Part shown: positions 20,034 through 28,963 of the stretch, one piece after another
How positions within the stretch are numbered: the first letter of the stretch is position 1
Layout: every line of letters starts with the position of its first letter
Assembly (NCBI GenBank): GCA_938036875.1
Contig: CALHVX010000017.1
Span: forward strand, 1-64,000
DNA: 64,000 bases
DNA from: an uncultured Pseudomonadales bacterium
Lineage (GTDB): Bacteria > Pseudomonadota > Gammaproteobacteria > Pseudomonadales > Azotimanducaceae
Reading direction: 5' to 3'
Program-made: the position numbers and the translations under genes
The notes under the pieces: model-generated
Seen by the model: only the letters and a program-made list of their open reading frames with translations
The model's database searches: none
Told to the model about the DNA's origin: nothing

Positions 20034-21193
20034 GACTTGGGCAACTCCAAGACATGCTCTGTGACGTAATTGAGAATCATCTCTTGGGAGATTGGGGCAA
20101 TACGCATTAGCCGAGCTTCGCGCCAGTAACGCTCTACGTGGTACTCGCTTGCGTAACCAAAGCCTCCATGGGTTTGCATGGCTTGGTCCGCGGTTTGAAA
20201 GGACGCATCGGCAGCCAACCATTTCGCCATGTTGGCTTCCGCCCCACAAGGTTGACCCTGGTCAAGTAACCACGCGGCCTTTCGTATCATTAGCTCCGCT
20301 GCATCCAAACGCATCTTGGCCTCACCCAGTGGAAAAGCCACCCCTTGGTTCTGACCAATAGGCCGACCGAACACAACCCGGTCTTGGGCGTAAGCCACGG
20401 CACGCCGCAAAGCGGCGCGTCCAATCCCGAGCGCTTCTGCTGCAATCAAAATGCGTTCAGCATTCAAGCCATCCAGCAAGTAACGAAAACCCTTACCCTC
20501 TTCCCCCACGCGGTCGGCAACGGCCACGGGTAAGTCATCGTAGACCACTTCGCAGGTAGCCACCGCGTTACGGCCGACCTTGTCGATAGGGGAAATATCA
20601 ACCTCTGGTCGTTGTAGCTCTGCCAGCAGCAGGGTCATACCATCGGTACGTCGCTCGGATTTCTCTTTTGGCGTGGTTCGTACTAGCAGCAACACTCGTT
20701 CAGCGATTAACGCTTTGGTAGTCCAAACCTTACGCCCGCGGACTATGTACTGATCACCCTCCAAACGGGCCGAGGTTGTGATAGAGGTCGTATCGGTGCC
20801 TGCATCAGGCTCGGTAACCCCAAAGGCGACGTGCAAATCGCCGCTAGCTACTCTGGGCAGATAAGCCTGCTTCATGGCATCCGTTCCGTACTTGACCACC
20901 GGGTGCATACCAAAAATCGATAAATGTAGCGCGGTAGCACCGTTCATGGCCGCCCCGGACGCCGCCACCTCTTCTAGCACAATAGAGGCTTCGGTGATGC
21001 CACGGCCGCTACCACCATAGGCTTCGGGTATCGCAATACCAATCCAGCCACCCGCCGCCATCGCGTCGTAAAATTCCCAGGGGAACTCATGGCGCTTGTC
21101 TTTATCCGCCCAATATTCGTCAGGGAAGTCAGCGCACACCTTGCGCACCGCATCTCGAATTAACTCGTGCTCGTCTTCTATCTGAAAATCCAT
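20027..21193 (-). CDS. acyl-CoA dehydrogenase
   Basis: AFGVTEPDAGTDTTSITT, YAQDRVVFGRPIGQNQGVAFPL, MQTHGGFGYASEYHVERYWREARLMRIAPISQE. Confidence 0.94.
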   Translation of the reverse strand: MDFQIEDEHELIRDAVRKVCADFPDEYWADKDKRHEFPWEFYDAMAAGGWIGIAIPEAYGGSGRGITEASIVLEEVAASGAAMNGATALHLSIFGMHPVVKYGTDAMKQAYLPRVASGDLHVAFGVTEPDAGTDTTSITTSARLEGDQYIVRGRKVWTTKALIAERVLLLVRTTPKEKSERRTDGMTLLLAELQRPEVDISPIDKVGRNAVATCEVVYDDLPVAVADRVGEEGKGFRYLLDGLNAERILIAAEALGIGRAALRRAVAYAQDRVVFGRPIGQNQGVAFPLGEAKMRLDAAELMIRKAAWLLDQGQPCGAEANMAKWLAADASFQTADQAMQTHGGFGYASEYHVERYWREARLMRIAPISQEMILNYVTEHVLELPKSY

Positions 21194-21328
21194 TGATCTA
21201 GGCTCTGCTGGAATGACTAGCCCTAACTTATCACTGACGCCTCACAGATGGCAGACGATGGCAGCGGAAGACGAAAGACGGTAACTTACAGCCTGCACCA
21301 TTTTGGGCAGTAACGCTGGGGAGGGGAT

Positions 21329-21805
21329 GTGGCAGGTAAATATTTCGAAGAGCTCAATGTTGGTGATGAATACGCACATCAGCCGGGAAGGACAGTAACG
21401 GAAACCGATAACTTGCTGTTTTCCACCCTGACGCTCAACCTGCAACCACTCCACTTGGATGCAGAATTTGCGGCCAAAACTCAGCATGGGCAGATCTTAG
21501 TCAACAGTATCTTCACCCTGGGCTTGGTGGTTGGCGTTTCTGTGGCTGACACCACCTTGGGAACCACGCTGGGAAACCTTGGGTTTGACAAAACCACCTT
21601 TCCTAACCCTGTCTTTATCGGCGATACCATCAGCGTCAGCACCCTCGTCAAGGACAAACGCGCAAGCAAATCAAAACCGGATCGTGGCATTGTGACTTTC
21701 GAACACATTGGTCGCAATCAACGTGGCGAGATCGTCTGCTCTTGCTTGCGCGGCGGCATGATGATGATGCGTCCACCAGCCAGCGCTCAAGAAGGTGCTC
21801 AATGA
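21329..21805 (+). CDS. MaoC-family dehydratase (mesaconyl-CoA hydratase-like)
   Basis: KYFEELNVGDEYAHQPGRTVTETDNLLFSTLTLNLQPLHLDAEFAAKT. Confidence 0.9.
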   Translation: MAGKYFEELNVGDEYAHQPGRTVTETDNLLFSTLTLNLQPLHLDAEFAAKTQHGQILVNSIFTLGLVVGVSVADTTLGTTLGNLGFDKTTFPNPVFIGDTISVSTLVKDKRASKSKPDRGIVTFEHIGRNQRGEIVCSCLRGGMMMMRPPASAQEGAQ

Positions 21806-22731
21806 GTGAAGTAGACAACCGCACAGCCGGAGCCGACCGCTTGCGTCGCTCCTTGCACTTTGTGCCAGGTGCCAACGAAAAGATGTTGAACAAATCGTTA
21901 GCCACCGCTGCTGACAGTTTAGTCTTAGATTTAGAAGATGCGGTGACCCCAGAAAACAAGGGCAGCGCACGACAAACCGTCACCGAATGGCTCAAGGCGG
22001 TCGATTTCGGCAACAAAGAAAGAACGGTACGCATGAACCCGTTGCACTCACCCTGGGGTCGCGAGGATCTAACCGTAACCATGCAACATCCACCCGATGC
22101 GTATCTAGTGCCTAAGGTATCCACCTTAGAAGAACTAAACGAGATCGATCGGACTATTACGGCGCTAGAACATGAGTACGGTCATCCCAGCGGCCAAGTA
22201 GGTTTGTTGCTGGTCGCAACAGAAACACCAATCGGCGCATTGAACATATCTACCTTTAGCCAGTGTTCGCGGGTTATCGGTTTGTCATGGGGTGCAGAAG
22301 ATCTGTCTGCGGCCTTGGGCGCACCACGCAACCGGCGACCTAACGGCGAGTATCTTGAGCCGTACAAGTATTGCCGGACCCAAACGTTGCTATGCGCGGC
22401 AGCCGCCAACCTACAACCAATAGATACGGTTTTTGTGGACATCAATAACCCTCAGGCACTCCAAGAAGACTGCCAAGAAGCGGCCTGGATGGGATTCACC
22501 GGCAAGATCACCATCCACCCTAACCAAATTGATGCAGTGAATGCTGCCTTTACCCCTTCCGTTGATGAGTTAGATTACGCCCAGCGACTGCTTGAGGCCT
22601 TTGCGGTTGAACAAGCGGCTGGGCGCATGGCATTTGCGTTTGAGGGGCAGATGGTGGATGTACCGCATCTAAGTCGAGCACAGCGTTTGCTTGAGCGCGC
22701 GGCTAAAATCAAAGCGCTAGCCGTAAGCTAA
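21802..22731 (+). CDS. HpcH/HpaI family CoA ester lyase (second copy)
   Basis: RRSLHFVPGANEKMLNKSLATAADSLVLDLEDAVTPENK, GFTGKITIHPNQIDAVNAAF; atga overlap with MaoC gene. Confidence 0.93.
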   Translation: MSEVDNRTAGADRLRRSLHFVPGANEKMLNKSLATAADSLVLDLEDAVTPENKGSARQTVTEWLKAVDFGNKERTVRMNPLHSPWGREDLTVTMQHPPDAYLVPKVSTLEELNEIDRTITALEHEYGHPSGQVGLLLVATETPIGALNISTFSQCSRVIGLSWGAEDLSAALGAPRNRRPNGEYLEPYKYCRTQTLLCAAAANLQPIDTVFVDINNPQALQEDCQEAAWMGFTGKITIHPNQIDAVNAAFTPSVDELDYAQRLLEAFAVEQAAGRMAFAFEGQMVDVPHLSRAQRLLERAAKIKALAVS

Positions 22732-22770
22732 CCCCAGATCAATATCTCCAAACAGACAGGCAACCAAACC

Positions 22771-23595
22771 ATGAGTGAAGCAAAAACCGTTGAGCAACTC
22801 ACGCTCGCAACGGAACGCATGCAAGCTTGGATAACAGATGATGGCATTGGTTGGATGTTGTTCAACAACCCCGCACGTCACAATGCGTTAGCGCTAGAGA
22901 TGTGGACCGGTATTGGAGACATCTTAGAAGCCTTTGCCGCAGATGACCGCGTGCGGGTGGTTATTATGCGTGGAGCGGGCGGCAAAGCCTTTGTTTCGGG
23001 CGCCGATATTTCGGAGTTTGATACCAAACGTAGTAGCGCAGAGCAAAAGCGCAGCTACGGCCGGATTGCCGGGCGTGCAACACGCTGGCTCGCCAACATC
23101 AATAAACCGCTGTTGGCGCTCATCGAAGGCTATTGCATTGGTGGTGGCCTAGCCACGGCGCTAGCCGCTGACGTTCGCATTGCTACTGCCGACTCAACCT
23201 TCGGCATACCGGCCGCTCGCTTGGGCTTGGGTTATGAGTACGATGGATTGGCGAAGCTTGCTCGAACAGTAGGCCCCGCTCACGCGCGCGACATCATGTT
23301 GTCCGCTCGTTTTTTTCAAGCACCCGAAGCGGCAAACATGGGTCTCATCAATTTTGTGCAGCCACAAAGTGACATTGAGCAGTTCACCAAAGATTACGCA
23401 CAACGGATCGCTGGCAATGCACCATTAACGGTCCAGGCAGCCAAAGCTGCCGTAAACGCCTTCGAAGCTGGTGGTGACAAAGAAACGGTTGCGCAAGTCG
23501 AAGCCCTGGTTAACCATTGCTTTGATAGTGCTGACTACGCTGAGGGCCGCGCTGCCTTTGCAGCCAAACGCAAACCTAGGTTTCAAGGCCGCTAG
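22771..23595 (+). CDS. enoyl-CoA hydratase/isomerase family protein
   Basis: MRGAGGKAFVSGADISEF, IEGYCIGGGLATALAADVRIA. Confidence 0.94.
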   Translation: MSEAKTVEQLTLATERMQAWITDDGIGWMLFNNPARHNALALEMWTGIGDILEAFAADDRVRVVIMRGAGGKAFVSGADISEFDTKRSSAEQKRSYGRIAGRATRWLANINKPLLALIEGYCIGGGLATALAADVRIATADSTFGIPAARLGLGYEYDGLAKLARTVGPAHARDIMLSARFFQAPEAANMGLINFVQPQSDIEQFTKDYAQRIAGNAPLTVQAAKAAVNAFEAGGDKETVAQVEALVNHCFDSADYAEGRAAFAAKRKPRFQGR

Positions 23596-23852
23596 CTGCC
23601 AACCCGCTTAATTTCTGGGAAGTGACACCCAGTATTCGATGCAGCGGCAAAGGCATAAGCCGCCTGCTTGGACAAAGGCTCATTCGCCGCATGCCACTGG
23701 CTCACGATGAGCCCTGCCTCTACACCGGCCTGTAACCGGCTCGCAAAGGGACCAAAAATCACTCCCGATGCCATCTCCACAAACCATTCTTGGCTGCGTG
23801 CGTAAACCTTGTATATCCCCGAACCGCTCGGCGCTACTTCAAACTGTGCCAT
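23592..23852 (-). CDS. hypothetical small protein
   Basis: 86 aa ORF convergent with enoyl-CoA hydratase gene (4 bp overlap). Confidence 0.5.
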   Translation of the reverse strand: MAQFEVAPSGSGIYKVYARSQEWFVEMASGVIFGPFASRLQAGVEAGLIVSQWHAANEPLSKQAAYAFAAASNTGCHFPEIKRVGS

Positions 23853-24038
23853 GCTTTACTGCCCTATTCCTTCAGCGCTTAATTTGACAGAATTTGAGCC
23901 TCGATTCTGTGCTACATGCTTAGATTCTGTCTTGCCTATGTAAGCAGTTGTTTGCGGCTGGCCACATTGGCCTGCCAAAGGTTGTATCATCCGCAACAGC
24001 TAATTCTTAGACCGTCAAAAGGACCGAGGGGATCCGTT

Positions 24039-24704
24039 ATGTTTATATCTACAATAACTGCTAATTTGACAAGCAAATTCGCTAGTGCAGTCGCAACCAC
24101 AGCCGCTAAATGCGTAAGCATTGCTTTGTTTGCAATGCTGGCCGGATGTGTAGCACCCGCAGGTGGCCCTCCCCCAGATACCGGGATGGACGTAACCGAA
24201 TTTGCCCAGGAATACCAAATCGGCGTTGGTGACAATCTACGCATCGAGGTTTGGCGTAATCCTGACCTGAGCGTTAACGTGCCCGTTCGCCCAGATGGAA
24301 AAATTTCAGTGCCCCTAGCAGGCGACATCCTTGTTGGTGGTAAAACGCCAACCGCAGTAAGCACAGATTTGACCAAGAGCCTGTCAACCTACATTCGTGA
24401 CCCTTACGTCACCGTTATCGTTACTGACATGGGCAGCGCCAACTATCGAAACCGGGTGCGCGTTACCGGTGCGGTTGACCGCCCCGTATCTCAGCCTTAT
24501 CGCCAAGGCATGACAGTGCTAGATATGGTTTTAGAAGCAGGTGGTCCCAACGAATTCGCCAACATGAACCGGACCGTGCTCTATAGAGCTTCCGGTGACC
24601 GCATCGAGATTCGCTTAGACCGAATCCTGCGTCGTGGTGATATGGCAACAAACTACGCTTTGAAGCCGGGTGATGTGATCACGGTACCTGAACGTGTCTT
24701 CTAG
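24039..24704 (+). CDS. Wza-like polysaccharide export lipoprotein (PEP-CTERM/EPS type)
   Basis: Lipobox MLAGC; YQIGVGDNLRIEVWRNPDLSVNVPVRPDGKISVPLAGDI, VRVTGAVDRP, LKPGDVITVPERVF. Confidence 0.9.
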   Translation: MFISTITANLTSKFASAVATTAAKCVSIALFAMLAGCVAPAGGPPPDTGMDVTEFAQEYQIGVGDNLRIEVWRNPDLSVNVPVRPDGKISVPLAGDILVGGKTPTAVSTDLTKSLSTYIRDPYVTVIVTDMGSANYRNRVRVTGAVDRPVSQPYRQGMTVLDMVLEAGGPNEFANMNRTVLYRASGDRIEIRLDRILRRGDMATNYALKPGDVITVPERVF

Positions 24705-26025
24705 GTCAGTGCTGACAAGAAGGCTTGCGCCTAGTTTTCGTAAGCCGCTGATAGCGGCCATCTCGATTGTTCTCTGCGCGCCAGCCAACGCGCTGGAACT
24801 AAATGCAGCAACAACATTGACAGCTCGGCACAGCAACAATACCTTTCGGTCAGAGAACGATCAGAAGAACAACTTCTCCCTAGAGCCAGGCATATTGCTT
24901 GATGGGATGCATGACGGTCCAAACCTCCAGGCGGCATTGAACTACCAGTTCGAGCGACGGTTCCACACTGAAGATGGTAACTCGCAGCGTAACTTCTTCA
25001 GAGGTGGTGCTGATATTGACTGGATGCTCATTCCGGACAGGCTAGAAATAAATCTAGACCAATCCAGCACTGAAAGTACTCGAAGCGCTAGTCAATCGGG
25101 TACTGAAAACGACAGAGAAGTGACCGACAACCTATCCGTTGGACCAACCCTTTTCTTTCGGGTTAGAGATACCGATCGCTTGAGCTTCACCTATCTCTTC
25201 GAGGACCGCAATGGCATCCTCGACGAGAACGACAGTACTTCTAACATCTTTTCTGGTAGCTACACTTTCCAATTTAGCGAATTCTCATCACTGACGGCGG
25301 AACACCGCGAGGAAGACATCGACTTTTCTTCCGACCTAGCACGCCAGCTAGACGCCACCAAGCAGACTCTATCTTACGCTTATCGCAACGAAGGGGTTTG
25401 GCTACAAATTACCGGCGGTCGTTCTGAGTATGAGCGCGAAGGCGCCGAAGCTATTGAAGGCGACGTTGGCGAGTTCAACCTGCGCAAAGAAGCCGGTTTA
25501 ACCTCCTTCACCCTATTTGCCCGGCGTGAAATTACAAACCAATCCTCGCGCTTGTTTCAAAGCTTGGAAGACATAAATTTTGATGACTTCATACTCTTTA
25601 TTGATGCCAACATTGCGGAAGTCTTCATTGAAACTGGCTACGGTTTTGGCGTGACTCAAGAAATCGGGGCGACCCAGGTACGCTTCTCAGCAGATGTATA
25701 CAAATATGACTACGAGTCGCTAGTCGCAGATCGCGACGAGTACCTAATCACCCTGGGTGCCGAACGCAGGGTTAACCGCAACATGTCATTCGATGTTGCG
25801 GCCCGCTATCGAGTTAGTGAAGACGATGATTTACCTGGGACACCACTAGCGCCGGCGGACCTTGGTGAACGGAACAAACTCTTTGTGATTCGTGGCGAGC
25901 TAGATTGGGATATCGCATCCAACTTCAACCTAGGTGTAGGCGTGGAGTATCGAAACAATGCAAGCGGATACAACGAAACAGTATCCTACGCTACGGCCAC
26001 CTACGCTTTGTTCAGACGCCGCTAA
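24694..26025 (+). CDS. outer-membrane beta-barrel protein, TIGR03016-like (PEP-CTERM system-associated)
   Basis: GTG start overlapping the Wza-like stop; signal peptide then beta-strand pattern LELNAATTLTARHSNNTFRSENDQKNNFSLEPGILLDG...; conserved position after Wza-like gene. Confidence 0.78.
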   Translation: MSSRSVLTRRLAPSFRKPLIAAISIVLCAPANALELNAATTLTARHSNNTFRSENDQKNNFSLEPGILLDGMHDGPNLQAALNYQFERRFHTEDGNSQRNFFRGGADIDWMLIPDRLEINLDQSSTESTRSASQSGTENDREVTDNLSVGPTLFFRVRDTDRLSFTYLFEDRNGILDENDSTSNIFSGSYTFQFSEFSSLTAEHREEDIDFSSDLARQLDATKQTLSYAYRNEGVWLQITGGRSEYEREGAEAIEGDVGEFNLRKEAGLTSFTLFARREITNQSSRLFQSLEDINFDDFILFIDANIAEVFIETGYGFGVTQEIGATQVRFSADVYKYDYESLVADRDEYLITLGAERRVNRNMSFDVAARYRVSEDDDLPGTPLAPADLGERNKLFVIRGELDWDIASNFNLGVGVEYRNNASGYNETVSYATATYALFRRR

Positions 26026-26057
26026 CGCGGCGCCTCAAAATCGGTTGCCACAAATCG

Positions 26058-28808
26058 CTAACCGAGCGACCGCAGCACTTGAGCTGCGGCATCTCGCTCA
26101 GCAAACTCTCCCTGCTCTAACGCTTGGGACAACGCCTTTTTAGCCTTGGCCTGATTACCTAACTTTTGGTATCCCACGCCTAAATGGTACAGCACGGTGG
26201 GGTTCTTCTTGCCTCGTTGCATACTGTTTTCTAAGACATCAACCCCGTCTTCCGCCGATCCCATTTGGATCAACACCCAACCATAGGTATCGGCTATATC
26301 GGCGTTGTCAGGCGCTGCTTCTGCAGCCTTTTTTGCAATCTCTACCGCGCGAGAATCGCCTTGCTCCATATAGATCCAAGCTAAGTTGTTAAGTACCACC
26401 GGATTACCACTGCTTTGCAACTTCTCGTAGTGCTCTTGCGCCGCTTCAGTGTTTCCTGCAGATAGCTGAGCACCAGCAAGCAATGCACGCGCTCCTTGAT
26501 CGCCCTCGTTCTTTTGCAACCAGTCTTCTAACAATTGAGAACCTGCGGCATTATCTTTGTCTCGAAACTTCAAGGTCGACAAGCGCAACACGCCATCGCG
26601 ATTGCCGGCGGCAGCTAACTGCTGGTACAGCTTTTGCGCCTCTGGTTGTTTACCTTCCGCTATGGATATATCCGCATCTAGCAGCGTGGTGACATCCGTA
26701 GACACATCTTCAACCTTCTTTAGCTGGTTCAAGCGACGCCGTGCAGAAGTTAGCTTGTTTTCTGCCAAGTCAAAACGTGCAAGGCGAAGCAGCGCATTTG
26801 CTTGCGGCGTCTCGGACAGCTTCAACACCTGTTCATAGTTACGCCGCGCCATGGTGCGATTGCCAACCCGAAGCTGCAAATCCGCCAACATGCCGGTTAG
26901 CGCAAGATTTTTCGGGTTGCTTGAAAGCAAGGTTTGCAGCTTGCCGATAGATCGCTCAGCACGCTCCTGGTCGCCAGATTGCAAATCTAGCTGTGCCTGC
27001 AAGGCCAAGAAATCAGGGTGCGCTTTATGCAGTGCTAGCGCCTCTGTTATCGTTGTTTGAGCCTCATCTACCAAGCCTGATGCTGCTTGCAAACGCGCAA
27101 GCCCAAGGCGGCTTTTCAACGAGCTTGCGTTTCCAGCTACAGAGCTTTCCAAGTAGCGAATAGCCGCAGGAATATCGCCATCTCGGACAGCAAGTTCGGC
27201 TAAGCCAACCAAAGCCCCTTCATTGTGTTCATCACTTTCTAAAACGCGCTTATAGACCGCGCTTGCTTCGCTACGCGAGCCTTCGCTTTCAAGCAGACGT
27301 GCCAAGTTATTAGCCGCAGGCTCAAAACCAGGTGATTTCTCAAGCGCCTTTTCGAAATCAACACGAGCGCTATCTTTATCCGCTTGGGCTAATGAAATGG
27401 CGCCACGCAGGTTATAGCCAATGGGATTATCCGGGCTCTTGGTGACTATCGCCTCTACAGCTTTGCTGGCTTCGGCATATTTACCTTCCCGCAGTTTAAG
27501 CATGGCAATTAGATAGTCACTCTGAAACTGGGTCGAATCAACACTAATGGCCTCTTGCAAGGTGGCTTCCGCGCGTTCTTGCTTGCCCGCAGAAAGCAAG
27601 GTTAGCGCAAGCTGGTTGCGAAACGGAGCCATATCGGGCGCCAATTCAACCGCTCGTTCTAACGCGGATGTGGCCCCAGAAAGATCACCGGAGCGCAACT
27701 TCGCGGAGCCCAACATCGCCAACACTTGTGGATCTTGGGACACTGATTCAGAGCCGTCCAACAGCTTGATAACGCCATCGAGATCACCACGGTCGAACCT
27801 TACCGAAGCCAGCAGTTTTCGCACCGACTCGTTGGATTCGTCCCGACCCAAATAACGCTGGAGGTAGTCCTCTGCTTGGCTAAATTGACCTAACTTATAT
27901 TTCACCAAACCCATCAGATACTGCGATGGCCCATGCTCTGGGAAGCGACTGAGAACCGCGCGCAGAGATGCTTCTGAGGCTTGCACTTCGTCCTGCTGAA
28001 AACTGACTAAGCCACGAAGATAAAGTGCCAACGGATAATCTGGGGCAACTTCCAGCACCTTGTCCACAGCGGCGCTTGCAGCCTCAACATCACTTTGCGC
28101 TAGCAAGGTACGTACAACACCAATGGCACCAACAACCCGACCTCCGGGCAAACTATCCGCCGTCTGAAACGACGTCATAGCATCCTGATGCGAACCCATG
28201 ACCAGTTGCAATTCACCTTGTCGAAGCCAAATCTCAGCATTGGTTGGCTCAAGCTCAAGCGCTTGCGCAAAGTGCTTGCTCGCCCTGTCAAAATCACCAG
28301 CATTCCAAGCCAAACCAGCTAAACCCGCTTGGCCCATCGCGGCGTTTGGATAGGCTTCAAACAGCGGTTTTGCCGCGACGGGGTCTCCAGCAGCCAAATA
28401 GCCTTCGGCTAGGATTAAGTCCATCTTTTCCGATCGTGGATCGATGGCCTCAAGCTCTCCAACGACTTCTTGAATGCGACCAGTTCGCAGCTTCGCCAGC
28501 GCAACCGCCGCGATCAAACCATCGCTGCTAGCGCCTAAATCTAGGGCTCGCTCGTACTCACCCAGCGCGGCGGCATAATCCGACTGCTTGGAATGAATAT
28601 CACCGAGCATGACCCGAGCATCGGCATATTTTGAGGATTTTTGTAGCGCATTTTTGGCTTCAATCAGCGCGGCTTCGAAGTCGCCTTCAGCAAAATGGGT
28701 GCGGGCAACCGCCAAATGTTCTTCAGGGGTTTTGTTGCTACAGGCAACTAGGGTTACGGCCAATATGGAGATCACCAATAACCGCAAAAACGAATTAACT
28801 AACATCAT
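26058..28808 (-). CDS. prsT: TPR-repeat lipoprotein, PEP-CTERM system PrsT-like
   Basis: Lipoprotein signal LVACSNKTPEEHLAVARTHFAEGDFEAALIEAKNALQ; many TPR units; C-terminal NNLAWIYMEQGDSRAVEIAKKAAEAAPDNADIADTYGWVLIQMG. Confidence 0.85.
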   Translation of the reverse strand: MMLVNSFLRLLVISILAVTLVACSNKTPEEHLAVARTHFAEGDFEAALIEAKNALQKSSKYADARVMLGDIHSKQSDYAAALGEYERALDLGASSDGLIAAVALAKLRTGRIQEVVGELEAIDPRSEKMDLILAEGYLAAGDPVAAKPLFEAYPNAAMGQAGLAGLAWNAGDFDRASKHFAQALELEPTNAEIWLRQGELQLVMGSHQDAMTSFQTADSLPGGRVVGAIGVVRTLLAQSDVEAASAAVDKVLEVAPDYPLALYLRGLVSFQQDEVQASEASLRAVLSRFPEHGPSQYLMGLVKYKLGQFSQAEDYLQRYLGRDESNESVRKLLASVRFDRGDLDGVIKLLDGSESVSQDPQVLAMLGSAKLRSGDLSGATSALERAVELAPDMAPFRNQLALTLLSAGKQERAEATLQEAISVDSTQFQSDYLIAMLKLREGKYAEASKAVEAIVTKSPDNPIGYNLRGAISLAQADKDSARVDFEKALEKSPGFEPAANNLARLLESEGSRSEASAVYKRVLESDEHNEGALVGLAELAVRDGDIPAAIRYLESSVAGNASSLKSRLGLARLQAASGLVDEAQTTITEALALHKAHPDFLALQAQLDLQSGDQERAERSIGKLQTLLSSNPKNLALTGMLADLQLRVGNRTMARRNYEQVLKLSETPQANALLRLARFDLAENKLTSARRRLNQLKKVEDVSTDVTTLLDADISIAEGKQPEAQKLYQQLAAAGNRDGVLRLSTLKFRDKDNAAGSQLLEDWLQKNEGDQGARALLAGAQLSAGNTEAAQEHYEKLQSSGNPVVLNNLAWIYMEQGDSRAVEIAKKAAEAAPDNADIADTYGWVLIQMGSAEDGVDVLENSMQRGKKNPTVLYHLGVGYQKLGNQAKAKKALSQALEQGEFAERDAAAQVLRSLG

Positions 28809-28942
28809 AAGAACTTTGCTTTAAACCCAGGTACCACAATTCTAACGAATTGTGGCTAAGGTTTCTCTGATGACTCAAAGTTCACCATGTGTAGCCTGAA
28901 AGGCAGGTCTGGCGGCGTTTGCAGCGCCACCAAACCGGCAAA

Positions 28943-28963
28943 ACCAGCTCTAGCGGCTGGTTA
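28943..28963 (-). terminator. hairpin overlapping the stop codon of the 28950-31046 gene
   Basis: Minus strand AACCAGC-CGCTAGA-GCTGGTT followed by a short T run; stop codon TAG in the loop. Confidence 0.4.

Noticed and set aside
23940-24000. Possible sigma-54 (RpoN) -24/-12 promoter (tggccacattggcctgcc) upstream of the Wza-like gene, as seen in some PEP-CTERM loci
   Set aside because: The GG to GC spacing is wrong for a -24/-12 element
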